Origin: Rugalucina vietnamica
Lineage: Eukaryota > Mollusca > Bivalvia > Lucinida > Lucinidae
Assembly: GCA_964017185.1 (NCBI GenBank)
Contig: OZ024869.1
Span: forward strand, 56,260,761 to 56,324,760
Direction: 5' to 3'
Length of the DNA stretch: 64,000 nucleotides
Position 1 is the first letter of the stretch; every line of letters starts with the position of its first letter. This document shows positions 1 to 12,122 of this stretch, in pieces. The position numbers and the translations under genes are program-made. The notes under the pieces were generated by a model. The model was not told the origin of the DNA. It worked only from the letters and a program-made list of their open reading frames with translations, and did no database searches.

Positions 1-1634
1 ATGAGGATGTCATGACATCCAACAAGTGCTTGAAATATAACCATCCAAATAAGTCACAAAATGCTTAGAACCACGTTTCCTGGGCAGGCTCAGACCAGAG
101 CGGTAAACAAGTCATCATATGTTCAATCAATAGTGTATAAGCTTTGTCTGGAGGCACAAACAGCCCATCTTTTTCTTAGGCCCCAATGGGCGGGGCCCTT
201 TACCAGAAGCACCATTGGTTAACTTGAAGCGTTCCTTGCTCACAAACGCCAAATTTTATATGGATTCTAGAACGTTAACCATGTTGCTTATCAAAGTCAA
301 TTTTATGTGAAACAGAAGTTAATACTGTTCTAAAAGCAGTTTGTAAGTCAAAACAAAATAATTTTTATGAGGTGCCTGCCACCTGGTTAAAGCATTTTTG
401 AAACCATTTAGGTCATAAAAAGTAACATTTTATGAGAGGCCAAGCTAGATAAAGTTTCTCTTAAATCACTTCCGAGCCAAATTGTGTTATAAGCACATTA
501 GGCATACGCTTCTATGATGCCGCTTAGCTCATCAAAGCCAAACTTTATGAGAAACCTTCTTGGACAAAGCCAGATTTAGTGTGGGACTTCTATGATAAGG
601 CTTCTCTGAAACACTTTGCCAATTTGAAACCAAAATTATGTGATTCCTCCTTGTTAAAGTCTTCTCTGAAAACACATCAAAGCAAAATTATTTTTTTAAG
701 CTTGGTTATTGCTTTTCTGAACCCACTTTGTTTATAAAACCCAACTTTTATGAACCTCCTAGTTAAACACATTGCCAGTATCAGTATAAACGGACGGTAG
801 GGTTAAAGCATAATCCACCTCGACCTTCAAAATATTGTCACAGTATACAGTTACTCATTACATCTCATTTAGGTCTCGAGTGCTTACTATATGTCCAGGA
901 AATGAAGCTTGGCTTTCTCTGTTTGCATAGGAGACTTGTGTTATTTTCCTTGCACATGACTTGTAGTATTATTATCAGAGCATTTGAATAGTAATTTCAG
1001 AATAAAGAATACCTTAAAGGAAATCCTAGAATTACTTGGGTGTTGTCTTGATGATTTTGGCCAAACTGAGCAAGTTGTATGAAAATATGAAACCATGTCT
1101 TAAACAGAGATCTTTATTATAGGAAACAGAGGCATTGTAGAATATATTCAACTGATGCTAAACCTACAGAAAACCCAGCTAACAGTAAGTCATGATGTCC
1201 CTCATGCATAAGGTGGCCTTAATTTGTCAATTACTTCTTGTATACTACAAAATTAAGTGAGCATATAAACTTTGTTTGTTTAATCAGGTCAGAAAAGAAA
1301 ACAAACTACACATTTATTTTTTTCACATTTTCATGTCTTCGAAATAACATGTATCACAGATTTCATAGGTTTCTGCAAAAGACATAACTTGTAAGTCATC
1401 TAACAACAATAAATATAGTCAACAGGATTGAAAAACCTATAAAGTAAGCTCTATATAAACATGATTTACTTAAATATTTTCAATACCCTTTAAGACATAT
1501 CTAAAAATTCATTCAATTCAATTTTCTGTAACACTTATAACTTAAGTGTAAGATGGACAGACACCTACACAAATCTAAAAGTGGCACTCTTTGAGATTTA
1601 ATAGAACCTTGTGTTTGCAGCTTAATAAGGAAAT
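1..1634. other. intergenic DNA, faint degenerate repeats, no gene
   Basis: I see no exon here. Between about 220 and 770 similar phrases recur every 55-110 bp (tttatgaga, aaagcc, cttctctgaaa), suggesting a very old tandem repeat. The remainder is unremarkable AT-rich sequence. Confidence 0.4.
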
Positions 1635-1908
1635 GGCGGCCCCCGTGGCCGAGTGGTTAAGGTCCCTGACTTCAGTGCCCTTAATCATTCGATCATCTCA
1701 CCGCTATGGGTTCGCGCCTCGCTCGGGGCACGAGTCACATGTGGGACAAGCCAAGTTCTGCTTGCGGGTGTGTCAGGTGGTTTTTCCCCGGGTACTCCGG
1801 TTTTCGCCCCACCTACCGATTGATTCGTCTCGATATGAGTGAAAAAGCTTGAAAGGGACGTAAAACTGAATCAAAAAAAAAAAAAAAAAAAAAAATTAAT
1901 AAGGAAAT
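1622..1908 (+). mobile_element. tRNA-derived SINE, copy 1, with 13-bp target-site duplication
   Basis: The body is 1635-1895. The head is a Ser/Leu-tRNA-like Pol III promoter: A box GTGGCCGAGTGGTTAAG and B box GGTTCGCGCC. It is followed by a central region shared with the copies at 25.3 and 28.1 kb, and a tail ending GGGACGTAAAACTGAATC plus poly(A). The flanks at 1622-1634 and 1896-1908 are identical (ttaataaggaaat), direct evidence of target-primed retroposition. Short open frames inside it are not genes. Confidence 0.92.
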
Positions 1909-2747
1909 TTCAAGCAAGTTTTAGATTATCAAAGTGTGAGGCCATGACAAGGATTCCATATTATTTGAATCTCATCTTTACATTATTCAAAACATTGATG
2001 CATCTTATGAGAATGAGATTTAAATAATCTGAAATGAGCCTTGTGGAGGCCTAATACCATCATTGATAATATGTCTCCCTGATTAGCCTGTGTGGACAGT
2101 AAGCTAGCTCCACATTTCATAGATCAGCATAAAATAATGCATCCATTTTGGCCTCATAATATATATAGAAATAAACATACTTTTTAATCTATGCTTCAGT
2201 GCAAACTGACATTCATTTCCGTGAACAACTTAATATTGAGAAACATGATTCTTTCAGCTGTATAGGAAAAGCACTTAAAAGACTTTGTAAAGTACATGAT
2301 GCAGGTATAGACAATCATTATAAAAACATAATACAATGTACAAATTCAACATGTATTGCATTTAATGAAAGTGAACAAACTATGAATATAAAATTAAACA
2401 ATCTCAATAAATAGATCAACAAAACTATGACAATGACAAGACATGCAACATTTATATAAGACTGCTTTGTTCCAAACATTTTCAAGAATCATTCATTGTT
2501 ATAATTATTGAATTTTTGATACACCACATAACCACCTTAGCTGGCATGCAAATAACATATTGGGTCTTTAGCCAATAAGATGGCTATGCTGCTTTCTGCT
2601 ACTTGAAAATAACATAATGAAAAACATTCAAAATATGCTAATCAGCATTTTTACTGAATGTACAAATCCCTTACAGCTTTGTAATGCTTTGGTCCACATA
2701 CTGACATCAACATCTAAATTCTTGACAATGTATATTATTATACATCC
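1909..2747. other. intergenic, no feature seen
   Basis: AT-rich sequence with no convincing exon, RNA gene or repeat. Short ORFs at 1839-2027 and 2199-2414 have no family resemblance and no splice context. Confidence 0.5.
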
Positions 2748-2994
2748 TGGGCCCAGTTGTTCAAAACTAACGACGTCGTTAGATAACGTTTCGTTAAAAT
2801 TTCGAACATTAATATTACAAATACACTGTTATTTTTTGTTGAAAAAATGTGAGAATCCTTTGCAATGCAAAGGATTCTCACATTTTTTCAACAAAAAATA
2901 ACAGTGTATTTGTTACTGTAGCTGATATTTGCTTAACAAATTTATGTCTTAACGATATCGTTAAGCTAACGATGCTTTGAACAACTGGGTCCAG
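2748..2994. mobile_element. palindromic MITE, GGGCCCAGTTGTTC family, copy 1
   Basis: The ends GGGCCCAGTTGTTCAAAAC and (reverse complement) GGACCCAGTTGTTCAAAGC form terminal inverted repeats. Almost the whole 247 bp folds back on itself, with a perfect inner arm around 2850-2880 centred on TTGCAATGCAA. A related copy lies at 49.6 kb and a single-end remnant at 6.07 kb. Confidence 0.88.
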
Positions 2995-3454
2995 AACTTC
3001 AATGGTTTAAATGCTATGCATCATAGAAATACAAACTGTACAAACAAATCTCCAGAATACAATAAAAAACATTTAATCATCATGCATCACATGTTCTGTT
3101 CATGGAAAACAGGAGTGGTTGCTGATATCAAATATTCAGGAGGAACCTAAATCTGAGGAGTCTCTGTCTGGTAGATATACATGTAATGACTTAAAATATC
3201 CCTTCACTTTGTAATTCATTGATTTTGTCATCCCACTTTCAATTTTTCCACCATGCTGACATTCCCTATTCTTAAACCTTTTCCTTTTCTTCTTTATTGC
3301 CTACTCGAGTACTGGTTATCAAAGGACAACTAACACAGTTGAGAACAACAACTGCAGATACAATCAATATTATGACTGTAGTATACAACTACCTGTCTGT
3401 AAACACAGATTATTCCAATGTGTGAAAAGTTGCTCCCTGGCATGTACATGTATT
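2995..3454. other. intergenic, no feature seen
   Basis: No exon, RNA gene or recognisable repeat found in this stretch. Confidence 0.5.
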
Positions 3455-3691
3455 TGAGCCGCATCATGGAAAAACCAACAATGTGGTTTCCGAACAGGTC
3501 CGACACAAACCGGCCTGTAGAGTCACAGAAGCAGGCTAGAGGCTTGAAATTTTGGATTTAGCAAGTAGAAGAATTATACTATCCGTGTAGCAAAAACAAA
3601 GGCGCTGATGAGCTTCGCAAATACTGCGAAGCTGATCTGCATCTTTGTTTTCACATTTGCAGATTGTTGGTTATCTCATGAGGCGGCTCAT
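3455..3691 (+). mobile_element. hairpin MITE family A, copy 1
   Basis: Terminal repeats read TGAGCCGCATCATGGA and, at the right, CTCATGAGGCGGCTCA. The body has the family segments CCGAACAGGTCCGACACAAA and the AACAAAGGCGCTGAT hairpin, here partly decayed. Orientation is long arm left, hairpin right. Confidence 0.85.
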
Positions 3692-4072
3692 TTATTACCT
3701 ATTGTTGAAATTGATTTTATCCACATTAGTTGTCTCTGGATAACCCTCGCATCTGCTCAAAATACCGATTTTGGTACTTGTTTAAACTGCTTTCAGTGAG
3801 GACCACTATATACATGTTACAAAGAAAAATAAGAAAAAGATAAAATTCTCATTTAAAATAAATATTATTTGGCATGATTCTTTACAATACAAAATTCATT
3901 TGGCATGACTTCTTTTAAACATGAATGAACAAACAGGAAACAATGGACGGAGATTTAAATACATATAAAATTCACAAGAGATGGCATTCGTTAGAAATAT
4001 CACAGAAAAACTTTCCTTTCATATGAGACAGTCAATGAGACAGACATCGAGAAAGCCTGTCTCGTGTCGTAT

Positions 4073-4314
4073 GAACCACATCATGAAGAAACCTGTCTTT
4101 TAGGCTACTTCCCACAAGGTCAGTCATGCTGCATAATTTTAAATCTTGGATTTAAGCAACAGAGAACTACAAGAAGTTTGAGGCCAAAAACACTATGGTT
4201 ATGATCAGTTACACCATTTCCGTGTATCTATTTTTTTCTATTTAGCACCACAAAACTGATTTGCACCTTTTAGTTTTTGCATTCCCAAACAGGTTTACTC
4301 ATAAAGTGGCTCCA
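4073..4314. mobile_element. degenerate inverted-repeat element, possibly an old family A relative
   Basis: The left end CATGAAGAAACCTGTC is matched by AACAGGTTTACTCAT at the right. An internal CTTGGATTTAAGCA resembles family A. The hairpin is absent. A similar fragment lies at 58.78 kb. Confidence 0.4.
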
Positions 4315-4361
4315 ATCAAACGGCCCTTTTCACACTTGTCATACATGACAGGCAACAAATG

Positions 4362-4367
4362 TTTATT
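4362..4367 (-). promoter_or_regulatory. possible polyadenylation signal of the WD40 gene
   Basis: AATAAA on the minus strand 21 bases after the stop codon. It is the only canonical hexamer close to the stop. It would imply a very short 3' UTR, so a downstream signal is possible. Confidence 0.25.
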
Positions 4368-4387
4368 TTTCACTTTGTCTGTGTCAA

Positions 4388-4553
4388 TCAATCAGCTAAC
4401 AGAACACTGAAGTTAAAGGGATCATCTTTGTTTATATTGAGTGTGGGTGTCTTGGGGGTGGGTGTGTCCGCCAGGTCCTCACAGCGTAACATCTGGTACT
4501 CACTGGGCCCACCACGGTCAACCTTCACGGGTCGTAACTTCTCATGTCGTAAC
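4388..4553 (-). CDS. WD40 gene exon 25 (terminal coding exon)
   Basis: Encodes LRHEKLRPVKVDRGGPSE, EDLADTPTPKTPTLNI and NKDDPFNFSVLLAD, then TGA at 4388-4390. Acceptor TTCCAG|GTT. The tail is hydrophilic and proline/threonine-rich. Confidence 0.9.
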
Positions 4554-7500
4554 CTGGAAGCAAAGTTTTTTGTTTAATCTCTCTTTTGATCCAAAACAAA
4601 GTCATTTCAACATCAGCTGTCATGCTAAATATACAAATCACATCAAGAGTAACTGAATGTTTCTTATCAGCTAAAACATCATACTTTAACCTCTTAGTGG
4701 CAAATTCTACTATTACCATATGGAGTGAATATTCCTAGTTAGAGGGAAAGTTATTTTGCAAATTCAAATAATTATGCTTACACTTCTAGAAAGCTATTTT
4801 TATGAATAAATGGAACATTAACACAACTTAGCTTTGAAATATCACATAACTTTATGTTCATATAGACAAATACTGTTTTCTATTTTTTTCCACCAATGAG
4901 ATGACCAATTGTATCTGGCAAGATTTTCCTTCTCAGTAATATGAGCCGCCGCATGGGAAAACCAACAACCTCCATAGGTGAAAACAAATGCGCAGATCAG
5001 CTTCGCAGTAAGCTGATCAGCGCCTTTGTTTTCGCTACACGGATTGTTACAATTCCTCTACTTTCTAAATCCAAAATTTCTAGCCTCTAACCATCTTCTG
5101 TGACTGTACAGCCTGGTTTGTGTCAAACCTGGTCGGAACTCAAATTGTTGGTTTTCTCACGCACAGGCTAATTACCTTTTCCCGGTGCCTTTCTTGAAGG
5201 CTTTCTCCTGTATCTGAGCAGCAATAGTGTCATCATCTACCTGGAACTGCTGCTTGTTGAATATCAGGGGTGGGGTAGGGGTCCTGCCGCCCTGGAATCA
5301 TGGACAGTTTCATTGATCAATCAACTGAATGTGCACACCAATAACCCTAACAGTTTGTTTTGAGATATCCATCCCAGTTTCAAAAGCTACATCAAGAGAA
5401 TACCACAGAGTAGGCTTACCATTCAATGTTAATCAAAATTCAAAATTTTCTAAAAACAATCATAATTGATTGTTTTTGTGTGTGTTTGTTTTAGTGCTTC
5501 ACATCCACAGTTGACAACTAAGGCCATGTTTGGATGGTCAGTTATCCTGTTTGGGGGGGGGGGGGGGGGGGGGGGAGGGGGGCCTCCCAGTCCCAGAGTC
5601 AGGTTACTTCAGCACTAACTGACAAATGCTCTTCTTGAATCAGCGGAAGAAGAAGAATTAACAGAACATCTCAAATATTGTTGTCTAAGACTCTTACCCC
5701 TTCATCTGATCTGCCCATATCTTCGTGTATAATCTGGTGCATGTTCTGTTTCTCTGCCACGACCGGGTGTGACGGCAGACTCATGGGGTCTATCAGGACA
5801 TCATAGGGAACCATGGGGTGGTGGTAGGTGGACTCGTTGTAGATATCCCAGGGATCAGGCTGACCAAACGTACCTGGTAATGAAAGTACAATACACTGAT
5901 CTTAGTTATTTTGAATGACAAAATTTTACAGTAAATAAAGATCTGGGACCAGACTAAAATGAAATTTTAATGAAAGTTATGTAAAAGTTTATAATATTTT
6001 TCAAAAAATAACATTTTGGTATGAAAGCAAACATGTAATGAAAAACATTAAAATTTCAAAAACATTGTGAGGCTAATGATGCTTTGAACAACCAAACCTC
6101 GATCTTTTGTATCTTTTTCGGCTATTTATTTTACAATCAAAGACTTCAGTTAACAGCTATGTAAACCATGAAGTCATGTTAAGTCAGTGAATCTCAATAT
6201 TGTGAGTTAATCATATTCTTGTATCCAAGGTAAGTCCTCATTAAGGTATAAAGTCCTATATATAAAATGGCCTGCTCGAGATAAAACTTGGCCTACCTAT
6301 ATAATGTCCCTCCATATTCCACATCCTGACAGTACAGTCGACAGATGATGACAGCAAGATCTTGTGTTCCTCCACCATAGTCAGTGATGTCACACTCTTA
6401 ACATGGCCACGCCAGGATATAGTCACTGGTAGAAAAGAAAGAGAAAGTATTGATAAAATAATGCATGAATACAGCACCACATCAGATCAAAAGAAGCTAT
6501 GATGGTGTTTAGGCCGAAGGTATTTGAGCCACTGCATGAGAAAACCAACAAAATGCTTGGGCGAAAACAAAGGCGCAGATCAGCTTCGCAGTGACCGCGA
6601 AGATGATCAGCGCCTTTGTTTTCACTACACGGATAGAACAATCCCTCTTCTTCTTAAATCCGAAATTTCAAGCTTCTAGCCTGCATCTGTGACTGCACAG
6701 GCTAGTTTGTGTCGAACCTGGTCGGAACCCAAATTGTTGGTTTTCTCATGCAAAGGCTCAAAATTTTTTCTCACACATCTCACTATGAATAAGAGTTGGA
6801 AATGCAACTGCCAGACCAGATCCTACAGAGACATATTCCAATAGCTCTATTGTAATAACCTCATTATATCATGCTAAATGTGCAATTTCCCTAGGTCTAA
6901 TGGTCTCGGGCAACAATGAGCTGTTAATGGCACCTTGGGGTATAGTTTCGACTATTTACCAATCAGGCACGAAATAACTGCTTGCTTATTATACAAATTT
7001 AGGTCGCAGCTCAAAAACCAACTTACATTCTGGAGGTTGTGAGGTAGGTTCTTTACTACAGTAGCCATCAATGTTCCAGATATAGATAAACCCATAGCTG
7101 TCTCCACCAATCAGGATAGTGTTGAGTTTGTTGACCGCCAGGGCACTCACCATAGCACCACGACAACCAGTGTTCTGTTAATGGAAATACACCCGGACCT
7201 CTATATAACACAGTTCGTTACAGCACAGTTTTGGATATAACACAGACCATTCATGGATCCCAAATGGTCACATTTTGCTATAATCTATATATTTTACTCT
7301 ACTCCGTTATAACACAGATTGGATAGCTAACACGGAAATTGTTTTGGACCCCAACAATAGTGTTATAAAGAGGTTGGGGTGTAATCAGTATGCATTACAG
7401 CCATCCAAGCTGATATACATATTTGAATATCTTAATGCTGCTTATGCACCAGTGATTTGTAAGAACTGCTAAGAGTGCTGGGGTTGTGACTTTCCAGTTT

Positions 7501-10500
7501 TTAAAAGTGTCCTGTTATAAACCCTACCCCCAGGGAACAAACGGGAGGTCAACTATGCTCTTTGCCCTGCCCTCTGCCCTTTGCATCAGAAAATCTCTCT
7601 AGGGTAAGGATACGAATGTCAAACTCAGGGCAAAATGACCCAGCAACATGACCCACAGGCTAAATGACCTTAATTCTGCATAAATATCTTACACAGTGTT
7701 CGTCTCCTCACAGTGAATATTAGGCAAATTTTCTAATGCATCCACAGCAGAACTGACAAAGATTATCCAATAAACTTATTTATTATATAACTAGAAATAG
7801 ACAGTATTTCAGACAATGCATTCAGCTCATTGCATATTTTGTAATTTATTCTATGACCTGGGTTTTTCCCATTAAATATATGTTGCTAAATTTAGAACAC
7901 TGTATCTATCATGCAGTCCCGCTGATGAACTACATATGATATTTACTACTGTTTAATTTATTTGAATTAAGACTATGTCCCAATGAACTTTTTTAGTCAT
8001 GCTGGGACTTTTTGCAAGCTGTGAAAAACAATCCATTTTCAAATGAAAATATTTTTATTTCTTTTCCTGCTCATTCTTTTTAAAAGTTTTGTATTAAAAG
8101 AAAGTGTTAAACAATAAAACTGAGTCATTGAATATGATGTGATATCCAACAGAGACTACCAATATTGACCGATGACTTAATAGTCAATAATAATTGTATA
8201 GTCTAAAATGCTCAGGTTAAAACAAAAGCACTCACTGCCGTTTTTGAACAATGCAAAACCCTAAAACCCAGTCTTCTGACCTACCACTAAGAACTGTGAC
8301 ATGAGTTTTCCTCCCTGGAAGACATTCCAGAAGTGTATATGTCCCCTAGGTCCACTGGCGATAAGTGAGGCGGCATCTTTCTTGTAGGCTCTGGTGTGCA
8401 GGAACAACAGTTTATTGACACTCAGGTCACCATCCACTGGAATAAGTATAGCAGGGACAGAATAATGTCAATCAAGAAGATTATAATGCTGTTAAATATT
8501 TAGAGGGCAATAGCATTCATGTTGTACCAGTTGTCAGTAAGGATAATCATACTGTACCTGGAATATTCTCTTTGAGGCAGATAACCAGTTTGTAGTGCAG
8601 ATTTTACTGTCAATATCTGACAAATGCTCATCTTGAATCAGCAAAAGAGGAAATATGTCTTACAAAAGAATCTGCATAGTTTTTGAGATCAATCTCTCTG
8701 TCAACTTTAATACAAATCTAAAGTATCTTGGCTCTATACTAAGCTATCTATATTACTCACATGACAGGTCCTCATAACCAGGAGGACAACCAGCGTCCAG
8801 AAATGCAAATATATGTCCAGAGACCATGTTCCAGACAATAACCTGTCCATCGTAGCTTGCCGTGGCTAACAGGTGGATATTGGGGCACTGGGCTACTGCT
8901 AGGATGTCTTCTTTGTGACCTCGATTCTGAAACAAGTGAAGCAAGAACTTAGAATTTTACAGCATAATACAGGCCATCTACAATACTTGTTTAGTGCTAA
9001 TTTAAGCTATTAAGAATTCCGTAACATGCGAACCATGAAAAATTTGAAATTAGGTTTCTTGTAAACATTCTAAATATTTTACTCAGTAAAATCTGAAATT
9101 TAAAGAGGTTTCTTGTAAACATTCTAAAAACTTTACTGAGTAAAATCTGAAATTTAAGAGGTTTCTTGTAAACATTCTAAATACATGTACTTCACTCAGT
9201 AAAATCTGAAATTTTGAGGTTTTTTGTAATCAGTCTAAATATTTTACTCAGTTGTCCAACATGGAATCGGGTTAACCTAAGGATATCTCAAAACTCATAC
9301 AAATTGCACAAATAGTTTTTGTACTACTTAACGTTTGAAAATTTTAAATGTTTGATAACTTAGAAATGTTTTGTTGAAAACATACCACATCATCTGTCCA
9401 CTTATCGATGGGATGTTGTATATGGTGTATATTACTGTCCGACATATCATCTGTGTAGATATTGATACGCCGATCCCACCCTACAGCCACAATGTATTTG
9501 TTCCTGTGCATTTCTACATATGTGAGGTCGCAGATTTCCTCATTCTCATCTTCTTTCTGCAAGACTTTCAGGCAGTGTCCATTGTTATAGTTCCAGATTC
9601 TGATCATTCCATCTCTACCTCCAGTGATTAGTCTGGAATAGAATTTAGTCCATTTACTGCAATTTGAAGGCCCTTTTTTGTTCATTTTGAACAAAGCCTT
9701 TAGAGCTTCCAGTTCAGCTTTTTAGACTGTAACATGTCTTTTCTGCAGGGTTATGAAAGTTTCTTAAAAGTACAACATTGCCAAGCCTCCAAACTTAGTT
9801 TAAAGGCTTATGGGGCAGGTGATGTCATAAAAAAGTCAAAACAGTATCACAGTGATGCTGAATAATGTCAGGATAGTCTTATTCAGTGTATGTGTATATG
9901 CAGGTTGCTTAGGATTGTTGTTGTAGAAACTGATAGTAAGTAATAGTTACCTTCTGCCACAGTTATCAAAGGTCATACAGGTGATAGCTGAGTCCCCATG
10001 AGCCTCTCCATATTCAAATATTGGGGTACCAGTCTCAAAGTCCCACAACTTGATTGTCTGCAAAGGAAAGTGTTCAAAATTAGATAGCTTGATTATTAGT
10101 TCAGAATGACTTATGCAGTAGTTTTCAAATAACTGTGTACTTCTTTAAACCTTACATTAAAAAGTAAATCAGTGTAGATGTTTGGCCTGTCAAAACAGCA
10201 AGTAATGGAAAAATTATTTTTTAAAAAATGAACTGTATATCCCCAAAAAGAAAATAGACTATGTTCTACCGGGAGACTTTACGACTGCCTAACAACACAA
10301 ATCAGATGCTGTGAAGCTAAGTCTAAAAGGCTATATTGAGTGCTCATTCCTCAAGAGCGTTATTGTTTTGCCTCACAATGTTAAATAACAACATACTTAC
10401 TGAGCTTTCTGAGCATGTGACAACTTGTTTAAAGCTGGGATTGTACATACAACATGTCACAGGTTCTTTATGACTAATAACAATATCAGCATGTAGCACC

Positions 10501-12089
10501 GGTCTGAAATACACCAATACACACGACATGTTACACTTACGTTAACCAATTACAATATCTGCATACATATGACTGCTTCTTTATGACTGCTTACAATATC
10601 TGCCTATCCAATTAGGCTGAAATGCACAAAATACACACATGCCACAAGTTCTTAATGACTACAATGTACTTATCACAATGTCTGAACTACACATATGTAC
10701 ACACAATATTACATATGTTCATTAAGACTAACTAAAATGTCCAAATACATCAATGTTCACAATATTTCGCAGGTTCTTTATGACAAATAACAACATCAGC
10801 ATGAAGCGTCGGTCTGAAATACACTTGGACAGTCACACAGCATATCATAGATTCTTTATGACTTGTTATAATATCAGCAAGACTTAGTAGCAAATATGAA
10901 AAACAACATGTCCCAGGATCTATATGGCTGAAAGAATATTAAAGGCGATAATGTACTAACAGTATTTATATCCAGATCATAAATCATTGTAAAATACTCT
11001 AAATGTATCTCAACTAGTAGGCAAAACCAATTATATTAAGTTAACAAAATTTCAATGAATGCATATCAAATATTTTGATAGTCAGTTTTTTGTCAAGAAT
11101 AATTGATTAACATAATAAGCAAGTATTCATTTAACATTTTCAGTGTTCATTTTAGTATACTAGGAGAAGAGAAAAACTAGTTTTCCAAGAGAAGCATTTT
11201 CAGCTCTATCCTTGGAATACTTAGTGTTCAGAAAATTAGTTTACTTATTTGTATTAGCAGCAGCATGAAAAAACCTGCGAATGCCAACAACAATGGTGCT
11301 CATCTTCGTGTTGAATTACAAACTTCTAAATATCCTCTGGGGTGGTATGGGCAAGTTTCTGAGCTGGTTGGAAATCTCAAAGGCAGTTTTTTATAGATTG
11401 AAAGATCAATTGTATAAGGTCAACAAAATGAAGTATTAGCCAAATTTAATTAAAAGCAGGTTTTCTCATGACAGAACTTATTAAGCTTCAGGAAGAATAA
11501 TCTTAAGCGTGAGACTACTGCTGTACAGTGAAGACTAGAATACTGACAACATTTGAGCCGCCTTGTGGGAAAACCAACAATGTGGTTTCCGAACAGGTCC
11601 AACACAAACCAGCCTGTACAAGCACAGAAAAGAGCTAGAAGCTTGAAATTTCGGATTTAAGTAGGAGAGTAATTGTACTATCCGAGTAGCGAAAACAAAG
11701 GCGCTGATCAGCTTCGCGATTACCGCGAAGCTGATCTGCGCCTTTGTTTTCGCTTATGCAGATTGTTGGTTTTCCCATGAGGCGACTCATTTATAATTAC
11801 AACATAAAGGTGTGTCTTCAAAGTTTTCACACAGACTGATCTTTGCATAGACATTAAAAACTACTGGAAACTGCAGTATGGCCCATCCCCTTTCTCATTA
11901 ATATGCTCACTGCTGTTAAAGTATCTCAGTTTTATTTTTATATCCTTAAGACTTTGTATTGGATCTTATTTGTGCAACATTCAATCTCCATCTACTGTAT
12001 CATGATGCAGTCTATTCTACAACATTATCAACATTGTCAAAATTTTATGTTGATATCCATGTTTTAACGAAATCTTATTGTTTTTTTTT

Positions 12090-12122
<33 letters not shown>

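Noticed and set aside
1635..1735. Functional tRNA-Ser/Leu gene
   Set aside because: A and B boxes are present, but the acceptor stem is not closed and the sequence continues into a SINE body with poly(A) and target duplications.
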